Position numbers and translations under genes: made by a program | Part shown: piece by piece, positions 24,071 through 32,674 of the stretch | Numbering within the stretch: the first letter of the stretch is position 1 | Layout: each line of letters opens with the position of its first letter | The notes under the pieces: model-generated | What the model was told of the DNA's origin: nothing | Databases searched by the model: none | The model's input: only the letters and a program-made list of their open reading frames with translations | Assembly: GCA_965601665.1 (NCBI GenBank) | Contig: OZ271833.1 | Coordinates: 2,232,001 to 2,296,000 of the forward strand | Origin: JANQNX01 sp965601665 | Lineage (GTDB): Bacteria; Pseudomonadota; Gammaproteobacteria; Eutrophobiales; Eutrophobiaceae | Direction: 5' to 3' | DNA: 64,000 nucleotides

Positions 24071-25663
24071 CTAAGAATGCGCAACTTCATCCGTCACTTT
24101 CGGTGGCGTGGTAAAGCTGTGGAATGGTGGTGGCGAAGGCAAGGTCCACTCCAGTCCATGCGCGCCTTCCCAGACCTGGTCCGTAGCTTTCTCGCCACCG
24201 CGAACACACTTGATAACAACCCATACCAGGATCAGCTGACTTAGACCAAAGGCAAAACCACCAATACTGATAATCTGGTTCCAGTCAGTAAATTGGGTGT
24301 TGTAATCCGGGATACGTCTGGGCATTCCGGCCAGGCCAACAAAATGCATAGGGAAGAACAACACGTTGACCGAAATCGTCGAAGTCCAGAAGTGCCACTT
24401 ACCAAGCGTCTCGTCATACATATGGCCAGTCCACTTCGGCAGCCAGTAATAAACACCGGCGATGACACCATAAATAATGCCGGGCACGATTACATAGTGA
24501 AAGTGCGCCACAATGAAGTAGGTATCATGATACTGGAAATCGATCGGTGTGATACCCATCATCAGGCCAGAGAAGCCGCCGATAGAAAACATGAACAACA
24601 CGCCAATTGAAAACAGCATCGGCGTTTCAAAAGTCATGGATCCTTTCCACATGGTGGCCATCCAGTTAAAAATTTTCACGCCGGTCGGTACCGCGATGGA
24701 CATGGTTGCATACATGAAAAACAGCTCACCGGTTAACGGCATGCCCACGGTAAACATATGGTGCGCCCACACAAAGAACGACAGAAACGCGATGGATGCT
24801 GTCGCATAAACCATGGATGCGTAGCCAAACAGCGGCTTGCGTGCGAATGTCGGAATAATCTGCGAAATAATACCGAAAGAAGGCAACACCAGGATGTATA
24901 CCTCAGGGTGCCCAAAGAACCAGAAGATGTGCTGGAACAATACCGGGTCACCGCCACCGGCAGCATTAAAGAAGGCCGTGCCAAAATACTTGTCGGTTAA
25001 CAACATGGTAACCGCACCGGCCAGTACTGGCATCGATGCAATTAGCAGAAAAGCAGTAATGATCCAGGTCCAGACAAACAGCGGCAGGCGCATGAACGTC
25101 ATGCCCGGCGCGCGCATGTTAAAGACTGTCGCAATAATATTGATGGCGCCCATGATGGATGAAATACCAAGAAAGTGAACGGCAAATATCAGGAACGGAA
25201 AGCCATCGCCGAGCTGTAGCACCAGAGGCGGATACATCGTCCAGCCACCTGCTGGCGCACCACCGGGCATGAAGAAAGTTGCCAGCAACAGGGTGAAAGC
25301 AAATGGCAGAATCCAGAAACTCATGTTGTTCATGCGTGGCATCGCCATATCCGGCGCGCCAATCATCAGCGGTATCATCCAGTTCGCAAGGCCAACACCC
25401 GCCGGCATCAACGCACCAAAGATCATTACCAGTGCATGTACGGTCGTCATGGAATTGAAGAATTGCGGATCAACAAACTGCAGGCCGGGAGAGAACAACT
25501 CTGCCCGAATGACCATTGCCATGGCGCCGCCAACAAAGAACATGATCAGCGCGAACACCAGGTACATGGTGCCGATGTCTTTATGGTTAGTAGAAAATAA
25601 CCAGCGGCCTATACCGGTTGGCTTGTGGTCGTGATGATCGTCGTGGATGACTGCTTCACTCAT
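24071..25663 (-). CDS. ctaD: Cytochrome c oxidase subunit I (aa3 type)
   Basis: Subunit I carries heme a, heme a3 and CuB and reduces oxygen to water while pumping protons. The 530 residues include FWFFGHPEVYILVLP with the cross-linked His-Tyr pair, WAHHMFTVG with the two CuB histidines, and FIVAHFHYVIVPG with the heme histidines. Twelve TM helices are evident. The N-terminus is His-rich (HDDHHDHKP). HPEVY marks an A-family enzyme. It lies between coxB and the small peptide gene. Confidence 0.98.
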   Translation of the reverse strand: MSEAVIHDDHHDHKPTGIGRWLFSTNHKDIGTMYLVFALIMFFVGGAMAMVIRAELFSPGLQFVDPQFFNSMTTVHALVMIFGALMPAGVGLANWMIPLMIGAPDMAMPRMNNMSFWILPFAFTLLLATFFMPGGAPAGGWTMYPPLVLQLGDGFPFLIFAVHFLGISSIMGAINIIATVFNMRAPGMTFMRLPLFVWTWIITAFLLIASMPVLAGAVTMLLTDKYFGTAFFNAAGGGDPVLFQHIFWFFGHPEVYILVLPSFGIISQIIPTFARKPLFGYASMVYATASIAFLSFFVWAHHMFTVGMPLTGELFFMYATMSIAVPTGVKIFNWMATMWKGSMTFETPMLFSIGVLFMFSIGGFSGLMMGITPIDFQYHDTYFIVAHFHYVIVPGIIYGVIAGVYYWLPKWTGHMYDETLGKWHFWTSTISVNVLFFPMHFVGLAGMPRRIPDYNTQFTDWNQIISIGGFAFGLSQLILVWVVIKCVRGGEKATDQVWEGAHGLEWTLPSPPPFHSFTTPPKVTDEVAHS

Positions 25664-25707
25664 GGGTCTATCCTCTTAATTACTAATCTTGTCTCTATCC
25701 GTTTAAT

Positions 25708-26847
25708 TTACCGAACTGCGCCGACTGCTATTGGCTGAATCGAGTCCTGGGCCGTGTTATTCCAGGAATTACGAACGAATGTCATGGCAGCTGCAATTTC
25801 AGCGTCGTTTAATTGATCTTTAAAAGGGGGCATCAGGTTTTTGCCATTCAGAATCTGGGTAGCAAACTCCTCCGCCGGTCCGTTAGCGATAGCACTACCG
25901 GCAAGCGCCGGAAACATTCCGGGCACACCTTCGCCGGCAGCCATGTGGCAGGCACCGCAGTTTTTGTTATATACCTCTTGTCCCTTGGCCACGAGCTCAT
26001 CCATGTTCCACTCGCGCACCGCATCCGCTGCGTCGGCAACCGCTTCACCTTTCATTTCCTTTACCCACGCTACATATTCTTCCTGTGGCACTGCCTTGAG
26101 CACGATTGGCATAAAACCATGGTCCTTGCCGCAAAGTTCGGCGCATTGACCACGATACGTGCCCGCCTTCTCAATATAGGTCCAGTTGTCATTGATAAAG
26201 CCCGGTATAGCATCACGCTTCCAGCCCAGATCTGGCACCCACCACGCATGGTTCACATCTGCAGCAGTGGTAAGAATTCTTATCTTGGTATTAATAGGTA
26301 CTACCACAGGGTTATCAACTTCCAGCAGGTAGTTATCTACTTCTTCTGGTCTCAGCGCTGCATCGCGCTGGCGCGCCTCATTGCTATCCTGGGCCAGTGT
26401 GCTGAAGAAACTGATATCTTCTTCAAGGTAGTCGTATTTCCATTTCCATTGATAGCCAGTCACCTTGATAGTCATATCAGAGTCGCCGGTCTGCTCCATA
26501 AAAATTAGCGTTTTGGTAGCAGGCACTGCCATCGCGACGAGAATAAGTATAGGAATAATGGTCCAGGTGACTTCGGCGAACGTGCTGTGATGAAATTTTG
26601 CCGGCACCGCGCCTCTTGATTTGCGATGATGAAAGATTGACCAGCACATGACGGCAAACACCGCCACACCAATTGCGGTAACGATGTAAAGAATGGTCAT
26701 GTGGAGATCGTAGACTTTTTTACTTGTAGGAGTGACACCCTCAGTAAGATTCAGGGGCATGCTTTCAGCAAGGGCAAATCCGCAAAAGAGAGAAAGAGAA
26801 ACTGCGACAAAACTGAGCACAGCTGATTTGACAACACGGAATGACAT
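25708..26847 (-). CDS. ctaC: Cytochrome c oxidase subunit II with C-terminal cytochrome c domain
   Basis: Subunit II accepts electrons from cytochrome c through CuA. The 379 residues begin with a signal peptide and two TM helices. The cupredoxin domain has DVNHAWWVPDLGWKRDAIPG and YRGQCAELCGKDHGFMPI, the CuA ligands. A fused class I cytochrome c domain follows, with NCGACHMAAGEGVPGMFPAL and a later Met ligand in KNLMPPF. This is a caa3-like fusion, so the protein can bind a covalent heme c. Confidence 0.97.
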   Translation of the reverse strand: MSFRVVKSAVLSFVAVSLSLFCGFALAESMPLNLTEGVTPTSKKVYDLHMTILYIVTAIGVAVFAVMCWSIFHHRKSRGAVPAKFHHSTFAEVTWTIIPILILVAMAVPATKTLIFMEQTGDSDMTIKVTGYQWKWKYDYLEEDISFFSTLAQDSNEARQRDAALRPEEVDNYLLEVDNPVVVPINTKIRILTTAADVNHAWWVPDLGWKRDAIPGFINDNWTYIEKAGTYRGQCAELCGKDHGFMPIVLKAVPQEEYVAWVKEMKGEAVADAADAVREWNMDELVAKGQEVYNKNCGACHMAAGEGVPGMFPALAGSAIANGPAEEFATQILNGKNLMPPFKDQLNDAEIAAAMTFVRNSWNNTAQDSIQPIAVGAVR

Positions 26848-26885
26848 ACTACTTTCCTCGATCTAATAGTTATAATTTCACTGCG

Positions 26886-27362
26886 TCAGGCCTGCATCGC
26901 CTTGCGTAGTGTAAACGCCAGGGCCTGACGTTCCTGTTCGTTCAGAAAACTACCTATTTCCAGTTGCCTGCCGTGCGATCTTAATAGTAGACGGCTCGGA
27001 TACCAGCTACTCCAGGACGTTTGCAAAACGACCTGCATCCAGCTGCGTTCAAACTCGAATTGCTGTTCGGGTTCATCACGACCGATTTCAACGGTCACCG
27101 TATCTCGCCCGATGGTGATAACCTCTTTTCTACCACCTCGCCAGGCACTGACGTATAAAGCGGCACCCAACGCGAGCAATTCAAGTCCTGCAAACGGCAG
27201 TATCAACGTTAACCCTTGCATAAAGAAGCCTGTTGCAATCCCCAGGGAAAACGCCGCAAAAATACTGAAAAAAACCAGCTGTTGTCTCCAGGGCATGGCC
27301 CTGTTTGGCATAATCAGAAAACCCTTGGTGCTGCTATCAGAATTATCCAGGTTAACAATCAT
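26886..27362 (-). CDS. DUF2244 family membrane protein
   Basis: The 158 residues have two adjacent TM helices (QLVFFSIFAAFSLGIATGFFMQG and ILPFAGLELLALGAALYVSAW) followed by a cytoplasmic beta-rich domain ending GSFLNEQERQALAFTLRKAMQA. This is the DUF2244 layout, which is commonly linked to cytochrome oxidase genes. ATG 27362 fits the family length. The frame is open further, but the added residues are not family-like. Only 38 bases separate it from coxB, so it is probably the first gene of the oxidase operon. Confidence 0.85.
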   Translation of the reverse strand: MIVNLDNSDSSTKGFLIMPNRAMPWRQQLVFFSIFAAFSLGIATGFFMQGLTLILPFAGLELLALGAALYVSAWRGGRKEVITIGRDTVTVEIGRDEPEQQFEFERSWMQVVLQTSWSSWYPSRLLLRSHGRQLEIGSFLNEQERQALAFTLRKAMQA

Positions 27363-27430
27363 GACTGGTTTTTTGTTTACAAAATAGGCTACTACCTGCT
27401 TAAGCGCCGTATTATGCACAAATAAATATA

Positions 27431-27476
27431 GTATGGCGACAATTTGTCGCACAATATTAATGCACAATATTAATAT
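27431..27476. promoter_or_regulatory. Palindrome and tandem repeat in the promoter region of the oxidase operon
   Basis: A 15-base palindrome GCGACAA-T-TTGTCGC lies at 27436-27450. It abuts two perfect tandem copies of GCACAATATTAAT (27449-27461 and 27462-27474). On the minus strand a weak promoter can be read as TTGTGC, 18 bases, TATATT, which places the palindrome in the spacer between -35 and -10. That is the usual location of a repressor or MerR-type operator. The binding protein is unknown. Confidence 0.5.
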
Positions 27477-27498
27477 TGGTTTGTCGTCGGGCGACGTC

Positions 27499-28203
27499 TT
27501 AAACAACACCTGCGGCGGCAAGAATTCGATCATGCCCTGCCGATGTCATGTTTAAGACAGCCGCCCCCAGGGCATTCTCCTGACAATAAGGGATTTCGGC
27601 CAGCATGGGCATCTGCAGCATTGATTCAAGCGTTGCCAGTGTTTCATCGCGAAACAGGTAGTCGTTTTCAAGGACTGAGATGGCCCAGCCTGCCAGCTCC
27701 AGCCCATCGGCCTGGATAGCTTCCGCGGTCAGTAACGCATGATTGATACAGCCCAGTCGCAAGCCAATCACCATGATCACCGGCACCCCAAGCTGCTTTG
27801 CCAAATAGCCGAGCGTTTGCTGTTGATTGATAGGTACACGCCAGCCACCCACGCCTTCCACGATCGTGCAGTCGCTTAATTCTTGCAGCGCAGCATAAGC
27901 CTGCAAGATTTGATCTGTATCAATTGGTTGTTCCGCCTTGGCTGCAGCAATATGGGGTGCCACGGGCGGTTCATAAACCAGCGGATTCACCTGTTCATAA
28001 GCCAGCTGATCAGTGCAGGAGGCAAGAATTGCAGTTGCATCTTCGTTTACCAGGCCACCGAACTGTTGTTGCGCGCCAGACGCAATCGGCTTCATGCCAT
28101 TTACCCGCAGACCCTTATGTTGAAGGTAGCGCATCAATAATACGGTAAACCAGGTCTTGCCTACACCGGTATCCGTGCCCGTGATAAAAAAGCCTGGCTT
28201 CAT
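27499..28203 (-). CDS. bioD: Dethiobiotin synthetase
   Basis: BioD forms the ureido ring of dethiobiotin from DAPA, CO2 and ATP. The P-loop GTDTGVGKTWFT is at residues 8-19, with the conserved KPIASG (about 38-43), EGVGGWRVP near 114-122 and GLRLGCINHALLT. The 234 residues are normal in length. It is the last gene of the bio operon and its start overlaps bioC by four bases. Confidence 0.97.
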   Translation of the reverse strand: MKPGFFITGTDTGVGKTWFTVLLMRYLQHKGLRVNGMKPIASGAQQQFGGLVNEDATAILASCTDQLAYEQVNPLVYEPPVAPHIAAAKAEQPIDTDQILQAYAALQELSDCTIVEGVGGWRVPINQQQTLGYLAKQLGVPVIMVIGLRLGCINHALLTAEAIQADGLELAGWAISVLENDYLFRDETLATLESMLQMPMLAEIPYCQENALGAAVLNMTSAGHDRILAAAGVV

Positions 28204-29105
28204 GATGCTTTGCCCCCTGGTCGTTGTTGTAATTGTTGTCGGAGTTCAGCCAACGAGACTGTTGACTCGCCGCCAACAGCGTTGGATTTCATCGAAGCAG
28301 CGGTTCTCCACGCATGCCCATAAACTGCCTCATACGTTGCCGGCAACTTGCCATTGCTGCGAAAAGTTTCGTAATGATTTACTACGTCCTGCAACCGTTG
28401 CTTGCCAGTCAGGCTGGTGCGTCGTCCAGTATTGACATTCTGGGCGCCAATCGCCTTGATCTCTCGCATCAGTGTACGCGCATCGTCATACAGCATGGTG
28501 ATATGCTCCACGCTTAACACCGGTTCGCCCAAACCGTTTCTCACCAGGGCATCACCAATGTCATGCATATCAATAAAGGTATTTACATGCACGGCATCAT
28601 CAACCTGTTGCCAGCACTCGCGCAATTCTTTCAATGTGTCCGGACCAAGACTGGCAAAAATAAACAGCCCCCCAGGCCTGATCATCTCAGCCACCCCGGC
28701 CAGGACCACATCCAAATCGCTACACCATTGCAACATCAAGCTGCTGAACACGATATCGAATTGGCCCGGCGCGAAAGGCAAGCTTACTGCATCAGCACAA
28801 ACAAACTGCTGCCCGGAAAAAAACCTGGGGCTATTTTGCCTGGACAATGACAGCATTTTTGTTGACAGATCGACCTGCACAACCGTTGCGCGCTTGTAAC
28901 GCTTTTTCAGTAAACGCGCGCCGTAACCGGTGCCGGCACCGAGATCGAGAATCTTGCTCGGTTCGATGTTAATCAACTCAAATGACTCTAACAGTCTTGC
29001 CGTGATTGTTTTCTGCAACACCGCGTAACGATCGTAACTTTTCGCTGCGCGGGCAAAAGACCGCCTTACCTGCGCAGTACTAAGCTTGTTCGTTTTAGCA
29101 CTCAT
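28200..29105 (-). CDS. bioC: Malonyl-ACP O-methyltransferase BioC
   Basis: BioC methylates malonyl-ACP to start pimeloyl-ACP assembly. The SAM-binding motif is ILDLGAGTGYGARLLKKRY near residues 49-67. VVQVDLSTKML, the post-motif DIVFSSLMLQWCSDL and the C-terminal region with RQQLQQR match the BioC family. It has 301 residues. The start overlaps the bioH stop and the stop overlaps the bioD start (ATGA at both ends). Confidence 0.95.
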   Translation of the reverse strand: MSAKTNKLSTAQVRRSFARAAKSYDRYAVLQKTITARLLESFELINIEPSKILDLGAGTGYGARLLKKRYKRATVVQVDLSTKMLSLSRQNSPRFFSGQQFVCADAVSLPFAPGQFDIVFSSLMLQWCSDLDVVLAGVAEMIRPGGLFIFASLGPDTLKELRECWQQVDDAVHVNTFIDMHDIGDALVRNGLGEPVLSVEHITMLYDDARTLMREIKAIGAQNVNTGRRTSLTGKQRLQDVVNHYETFRSNGKLPATYEAVYGHAWRTAASMKSNAVGGESTVSLAELRQQLQQRPGGKAS

Positions 29106-29809
29106 AACATGTTAACCCGAAGTTGTTTTACCATGTCGTTGACGATATTAGCGTGACTAATGAACGGGGCGTGTCCGCAATGTTGCAGAATGCTGATGCA
29201 AGTATTGTCCTGATGCAGATCGCTTGCGACGCATGGATTAAGCAATGCATCATTTTTTCCGACACACATTTGTACCGGAATGGTTAATCGCTTGAACTGC
29301 TCACGACTGTCTCTTGTGGCCAGTTCATTAAGCAAAACCTCAAGGGCATCGGCCTGGTTTATGTCAGCTGTAAATCCGGACAAGGTATTCAATGCCTGCT
29401 TATAATCACTTTCTCCGAAAGCTGTTAAAGCACATATTTTCCTGATCGCCGCTGCAGGGTTTATTGCAAAGCTGTTGCGCAGTGTTTCATATGATTTTTT
29501 TTCAATTCCATATTGCCAGTCATCCCTGTTAACAAGGACCGGTGCACTGGCTAACAAAACGAGGCCGCGCACCTTATCTGTTTGCGCTGCTACTTCAATG
29601 GCAATCTGCCCACCCATGGACCAACCAATTAACAGCGACTCACTGGTGACCATATCAATGACTGCGTCAACAATGGCCGAGAAGCCGGACTTTTTTGCCA
29701 GTGTATACAGGCACGGCGCCTGATAAGAGTGTGCTTCATCTAATAAAGCGACTACTTGCGAACTAAATCCCCAGCCGTGAAGAAATATGGCCTGCGCTGC
29801 AACCGTCAT
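29102..29809 (-). CDS. bioH: Pimeloyl-ACP methyl ester esterase BioH
   Basis: BioH removes the methyl group that BioC adds, ending pimeloyl-ACP synthesis. This is an alpha/beta hydrolase of 235 residues with FLHGWGFSS (oxyanion region), the nucleophile elbow LIGWSMGGQIA (Ser near 77) and a late HCGHAPF with the catalytic histidine. ATG 29809 overlaps the bioF stop (ATGA) and is preferred to the upstream in-frame codon at 29824. Confidence 0.94.
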   Translation of the reverse strand: MTVAAQAIFLHGWGFSSQVVALLDEAHSYQAPCLYTLAKKSGFSAIVDAVIDMVTSESLLIGWSMGGQIAIEVAAQTDKVRGLVLLASAPVLVNRDDWQYGIEKKSYETLRNSFAINPAAAIRKICALTAFGESDYKQALNTLSGFTADINQADALEVLLNELATRDSREQFKRLTIPVQMCVGKNDALLNPCVASDLHQDNTCISILQHCGHAPFISHANIVNDMVKQLRVNML

Positions 29810-30954
29810 GATGCCAGCGCCCACTTGATAGACTCCGCCAGTTGCAGTACATGTTCCCTGCTATGGGCGGCGGTCAGACTTATTCTGATCCTGGCTGAAT
29901 TTTTTGGCACCGTTGGCGGCCTGATAGCCATTGCCAGCAGGCCTCTTTCCTCCAGCCTCGCGGCCAACGACATGGCATCGGCAGCACTACCAACGATGAA
30001 GGGCTGTATGTGTGTATCTGAAGTGAGTAACGGCAACGCCTGCTTTAGCTGTGAGATATTGCTATGTAGCTGCTGGCGAAGATGATCTGCATCCTTTACC
30101 AGGGCAATCGTTTTCGACAGTGTCGCCGCCAATGCTGGCAACATGGCCGTAGTATAGATATAGGTCCTCGCCTTTTGCAGCATGAGATGAATTAAGCGTT
30201 CATCGCCAGATACAAAAGCGCCCCCGGCGGCCAGAGATTTTCCAAACGTACCGATCAACAATGGCACCTGTTTCTGCGTCAACTGCAAGCGCTCAAGCAG
30301 TCCGCCGCCTGTATTGCCGATAGCGCCGAGGCCATGAGCATCATCGACGATTAGCATTGCTTCATGCCGGCTACAAAGCTTTGCCATATCCTGTAATGGT
30401 GCTGCATCGCCGTCCATACTAAAGACGCCGTCAGTCATAACGACTTTCTTTTTATTGCCATTATCGTTAAGGATTTTTTCGAGCCTGCCCAGATCAAGAT
30501 GAGGGTAGCGCATTAATCTGCCGCGCGACAAAACAGCCGCATCAATTAAAGAAGCATGGTTAAGCTTGTCCTGAATCACCAGCGTAGAATTGTCTATAAA
30601 CGTTGAAGCAATGGCTAGATTGGCAAGATAGCCCGAGGAAAAAGTCAGAGCCGCATCGCGCCTTAACCAGTCACAAACGGATTGTTCAAGTTCGTCGTGG
30701 GCGATGCTGTGTCCTACGATTAAGTGTGAGGCGCCTGCGCCGACGCCGTAAATATCAAGCGCCTCCTTGAACCAGGCTTTTATTGTGTTGTTATTTGCCA
30801 GGCCAAGATAATCGTTACTGCTGAAATTGATAAGGCGCTTATTGGCTACATCTATTTCAGCGCCCTGGGGTGTTTGCACGACACGCTGTAGACGCAACAG
30901 GTCATCATCGTCCAGATGCTGCAACTGTTGCTCCGCTTCACTATAAAAAGACAC
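29806..30954 (-). CDS. bioF: 8-amino-7-oxononanoate synthase BioF
   Basis: BioF condenses pimeloyl-ACP with alanine using PLP. The frame extends to 31086, but that would overlap bioB by more than 100 bases. GTG 30954 gives 382 residues starting VSFYSEAEQQLQ, the normal family length. Motifs: FSSNDYLGLAN, SGYLANLA, IVDDAHGLGAIG and the PLP lysine in IGTFGKSLAAGGAFV. It lies eight bases after bioB. Confidence 0.95.
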   Translation of the reverse strand: MSFYSEAEQQLQHLDDDDLLRLQRVVQTPQGAEIDVANKRLINFSSNDYLGLANNNTIKAWFKEALDIYGVGAGASHLIVGHSIAHDELEQSVCDWLRRDAALTFSSGYLANLAIASTFIDNSTLVIQDKLNHASLIDAAVLSRGRLMRYPHLDLGRLEKILNDNGNKKKVVMTDGVFSMDGDAAPLQDMAKLCSRHEAMLIVDDAHGLGAIGNTGGGLLERLQLTQKQVPLLIGTFGKSLAAGGAFVSGDERLIHLMLQKARTYIYTTAMLPALAATLSKTIALVKDADHLRQQLHSNISQLKQALPLLTSDTHIQPFIVGSAADAMSLAARLEERGLLAMAIRPPTVPKNSARIRISLTAAHSREHVLQLAESIKWALAS

Positions 30955-30962
30955 GTTTACAG

Positions 30963-31928
30963 TTAATGTTGTTGTGTTTGTATGCCCAGTCTTTCGAGCA
31001 GTGCCTGATCGCGCTCCAGTTGCGGGTTGTTGGTTGTTAACAACTTCTCGCCATAAAAAATTGAGTTCGCCCCGGCCAGGAAACACAGGGCCTGAACCTC
31101 ATCACTCATTTCATTCCTGCCAGCCGACAGGCGCACGTAGGATTTTGGCATCAGTATTCTTGCAACGGCTATCGTTCTGACAAAATCGATGCCGTCAATT
31201 TTATCCAGGTCATACAAGGGCGTGCCTTCAACCTGTACCAACATGTTTATAGGTACGCTTTGCGGATGTTCTGGTTGGTTTGCCAAGGTTTGCAACAGGC
31301 CTGCACGATCGGTGTCGCTTTCGCCCATGCCGATAATGCCGCCACTACAAACATTAATACCTGCCTGACGAACATGATCCAGTGTGTCCAGTCTTTCCTG
31401 GTAATCACGTGTGCTAATAATTTCGGAATAGTAATCGGGAGATGTATCGAGATTATGATTGTAGAAATCCAGTCCGGCACGTTTCAGTTTTTCTGACTGA
31501 TCCTTGTTTAGCATACCCAGGGTGACACAGGTTTCCATGCCAAGCTCTTTGACCGCGTGCACCATTTCCACCACTTTGTCTAAATCCTTGTCTTTTGGCT
31601 GTCGCCATGCGGCGCCCATGCAAAACCGGGTCGCCCCCTTGGCTTTTGCAGCGCTTGCCTGCTCAACCACGGCGGCAACGGCGGCCATTTTTTCGGCGTT
31701 CACATCTGTCTGATAGTGTGCACTTTGTGGACAATAGGCGCAGTCTTCAGGGCATCCACCCGTCTTGATATTCATTAACGTGCTAAGCTGAACGGAGTTC
31801 GCGCTAAAATATTGGCGGTGTACCTGTTGCGCAAGATACATCAGGTCGTTGAACGGCAGGCGTAATAGATCAAGCACCTCGTCACGTTGCCAGTCATGTC
31901 TAATTTTGAAAACGGGCTGTTCGTTCAT
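30963..31928 (-). CDS. bioB: Biotin synthase BioB
   Basis: BioB inserts sulfur into dethiobiotin by radical SAM chemistry. The [4Fe-4S] cluster motif CPEDCAYCPQS (CxxxCxxC) lies near residues 55-65. VCSGGIIGMGE and a late segment VRLSAGRNEM carry the arginine and other ligands of the [2Fe-2S] region. The start ATG 31928 (MNEQPVFKIRHDW) gives 321 residues. A longer frame to 31973 would enter the BirA operator. It is the first gene of bioB-F-H-C-D. Confidence 0.97.
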   Translation of the reverse strand: MNEQPVFKIRHDWQRDEVLDLLRLPFNDLMYLAQQVHRQYFSANSVQLSTLMNIKTGGCPEDCAYCPQSAHYQTDVNAEKMAAVAAVVEQASAAKAKGATRFCMGAAWRQPKDKDLDKVVEMVHAVKELGMETCVTLGMLNKDQSEKLKRAGLDFYNHNLDTSPDYYSEIISTRDYQERLDTLDHVRQAGINVCSGGIIGMGESDTDRAGLLQTLANQPEHPQSVPINMLVQVEGTPLYDLDKIDGIDFVRTIAVARILMPKSYVRLSAGRNEMSDEVQALCFLAGANSIFYGEKLLTTNNPQLERDQALLERLGIQTQQH

Positions 31929-31957
31929 TTGTTTTTTTGAAGTAACTGAAAAGCTTA

Positions 31958-31990
31958 TTGTAAACTTTTTCAATCATACAAGGTTAACTA
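31958..31990. promoter_or_regulatory. BirA-type biotin operator
   Basis: TTGTAAACT (31958-31966), 15 bases, GGTTAACTA (31982-31990). The family consensus is TTGTAAACC, 14-16 bases, GGTTTACAA; the left half matches 8 of 9 and the right half 7 of 9 positions. It sits in the 68-base gap between divergent bioB and comF, so biotinyl-AMP-bound BirA should repress bioB-F-H-C-D, and possibly comF. Confidence 0.85.
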
Positions 31991-31996
31991 ATCTGC

Positions 31997-32674
31997 ATGG
32001 ATGCCAGATGGATACCAAAGGGACAGTGTTTTTTCTGTCACGCTGACACGCACAGCGGCATTTGCAATGATTGCAAGCAGGACTTATATGCCGGGGCACG
32101 GAATCGCTGTCCTGTTTGTGCCGTGACGACAGTAACAGGGAAAATATGCGGGCAATGCCTGCTCAATCCGCCGATAATTGATAATACGATTGTCTTAACC
32201 GATTACGCATATCCATTTGATCGCTACGTGCGCACGATCAAATATGATCAAAAACCGGAATTAATCAGGTCTGTTGCCGCTGATCTGGCCAGGCTAATTG
32301 CCCGACAAGAAGAGATGCTGCCAGACATCATTGTCCCGGTTCCGTTACATGCCTCTCGAATGCGACAACGCGGCTTTAACCAGGCAAGTCTGCTTGCCAG
32401 GCATTTAGGCCAAATACTGGGTGCCCCCGTCATCGATACTATCGTTGTCCGTAACCGCGAAACCCGATCACAAAGTGGGCTTGACCACAAACAGCGCCGC
32501 AAGAATGTGCATGACGCTTTTACGTTGAACAACAATACCGATGCAATGCGAATTGCGATTTGTGATGACGTCATCACAACCGGCGCTACGATTAACGAGC
32601 TGGGACGTTTGTTTCGGGATAGGGGTTGCGAGGATATACAGGCCTGGGCACTCGCAAGAACGCCGTTGTACTAG
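31997..32674 (+). CDS. comF: ComF family amidophosphoribosyltransferase-like protein
   Basis: The 225 residues have an N-terminal cysteine-rich zinc-binding region (CFFC, CNDC, CPVC, CGQC) and a type I phosphoribosyltransferase fold with the PRPP loop AICDDVITTGATINELGRLF. ComF proteins are needed for DNA uptake in naturally competent bacteria such as Haemophilus. Whether this organism is competent cannot be told from the window. It is divergent from bioB and shares CTAG 32671-32674 with the gyrB stop. Confidence 0.94.
   Translation: MDARWIPKGQCFFCHADTHSGICNDCKQDLYAGARNRCPVCAVTTVTGKICGQCLLNPPIIDNTIVLTDYAYPFDRYVRTIKYDQKPELIRSVAADLARLIARQEEMLPDIIVPVPLHASRMRQRGFNQASLLARHLGQILGAPVIDTIVVRNRETRSQSGLDHKQRRKNVHDAFTLNNNTDAMRIAICDDVITTGATINELGRLFRDRGCEDIQAWALARTPLY

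Noticed and set aside
27449..27474. Tandem 13-base repeat considered as the start of a CRISPR or iteron array
   Set aside because: Only two copies without spacers and no cas or replication initiator gene nearby; treated as a regulatory repeat.
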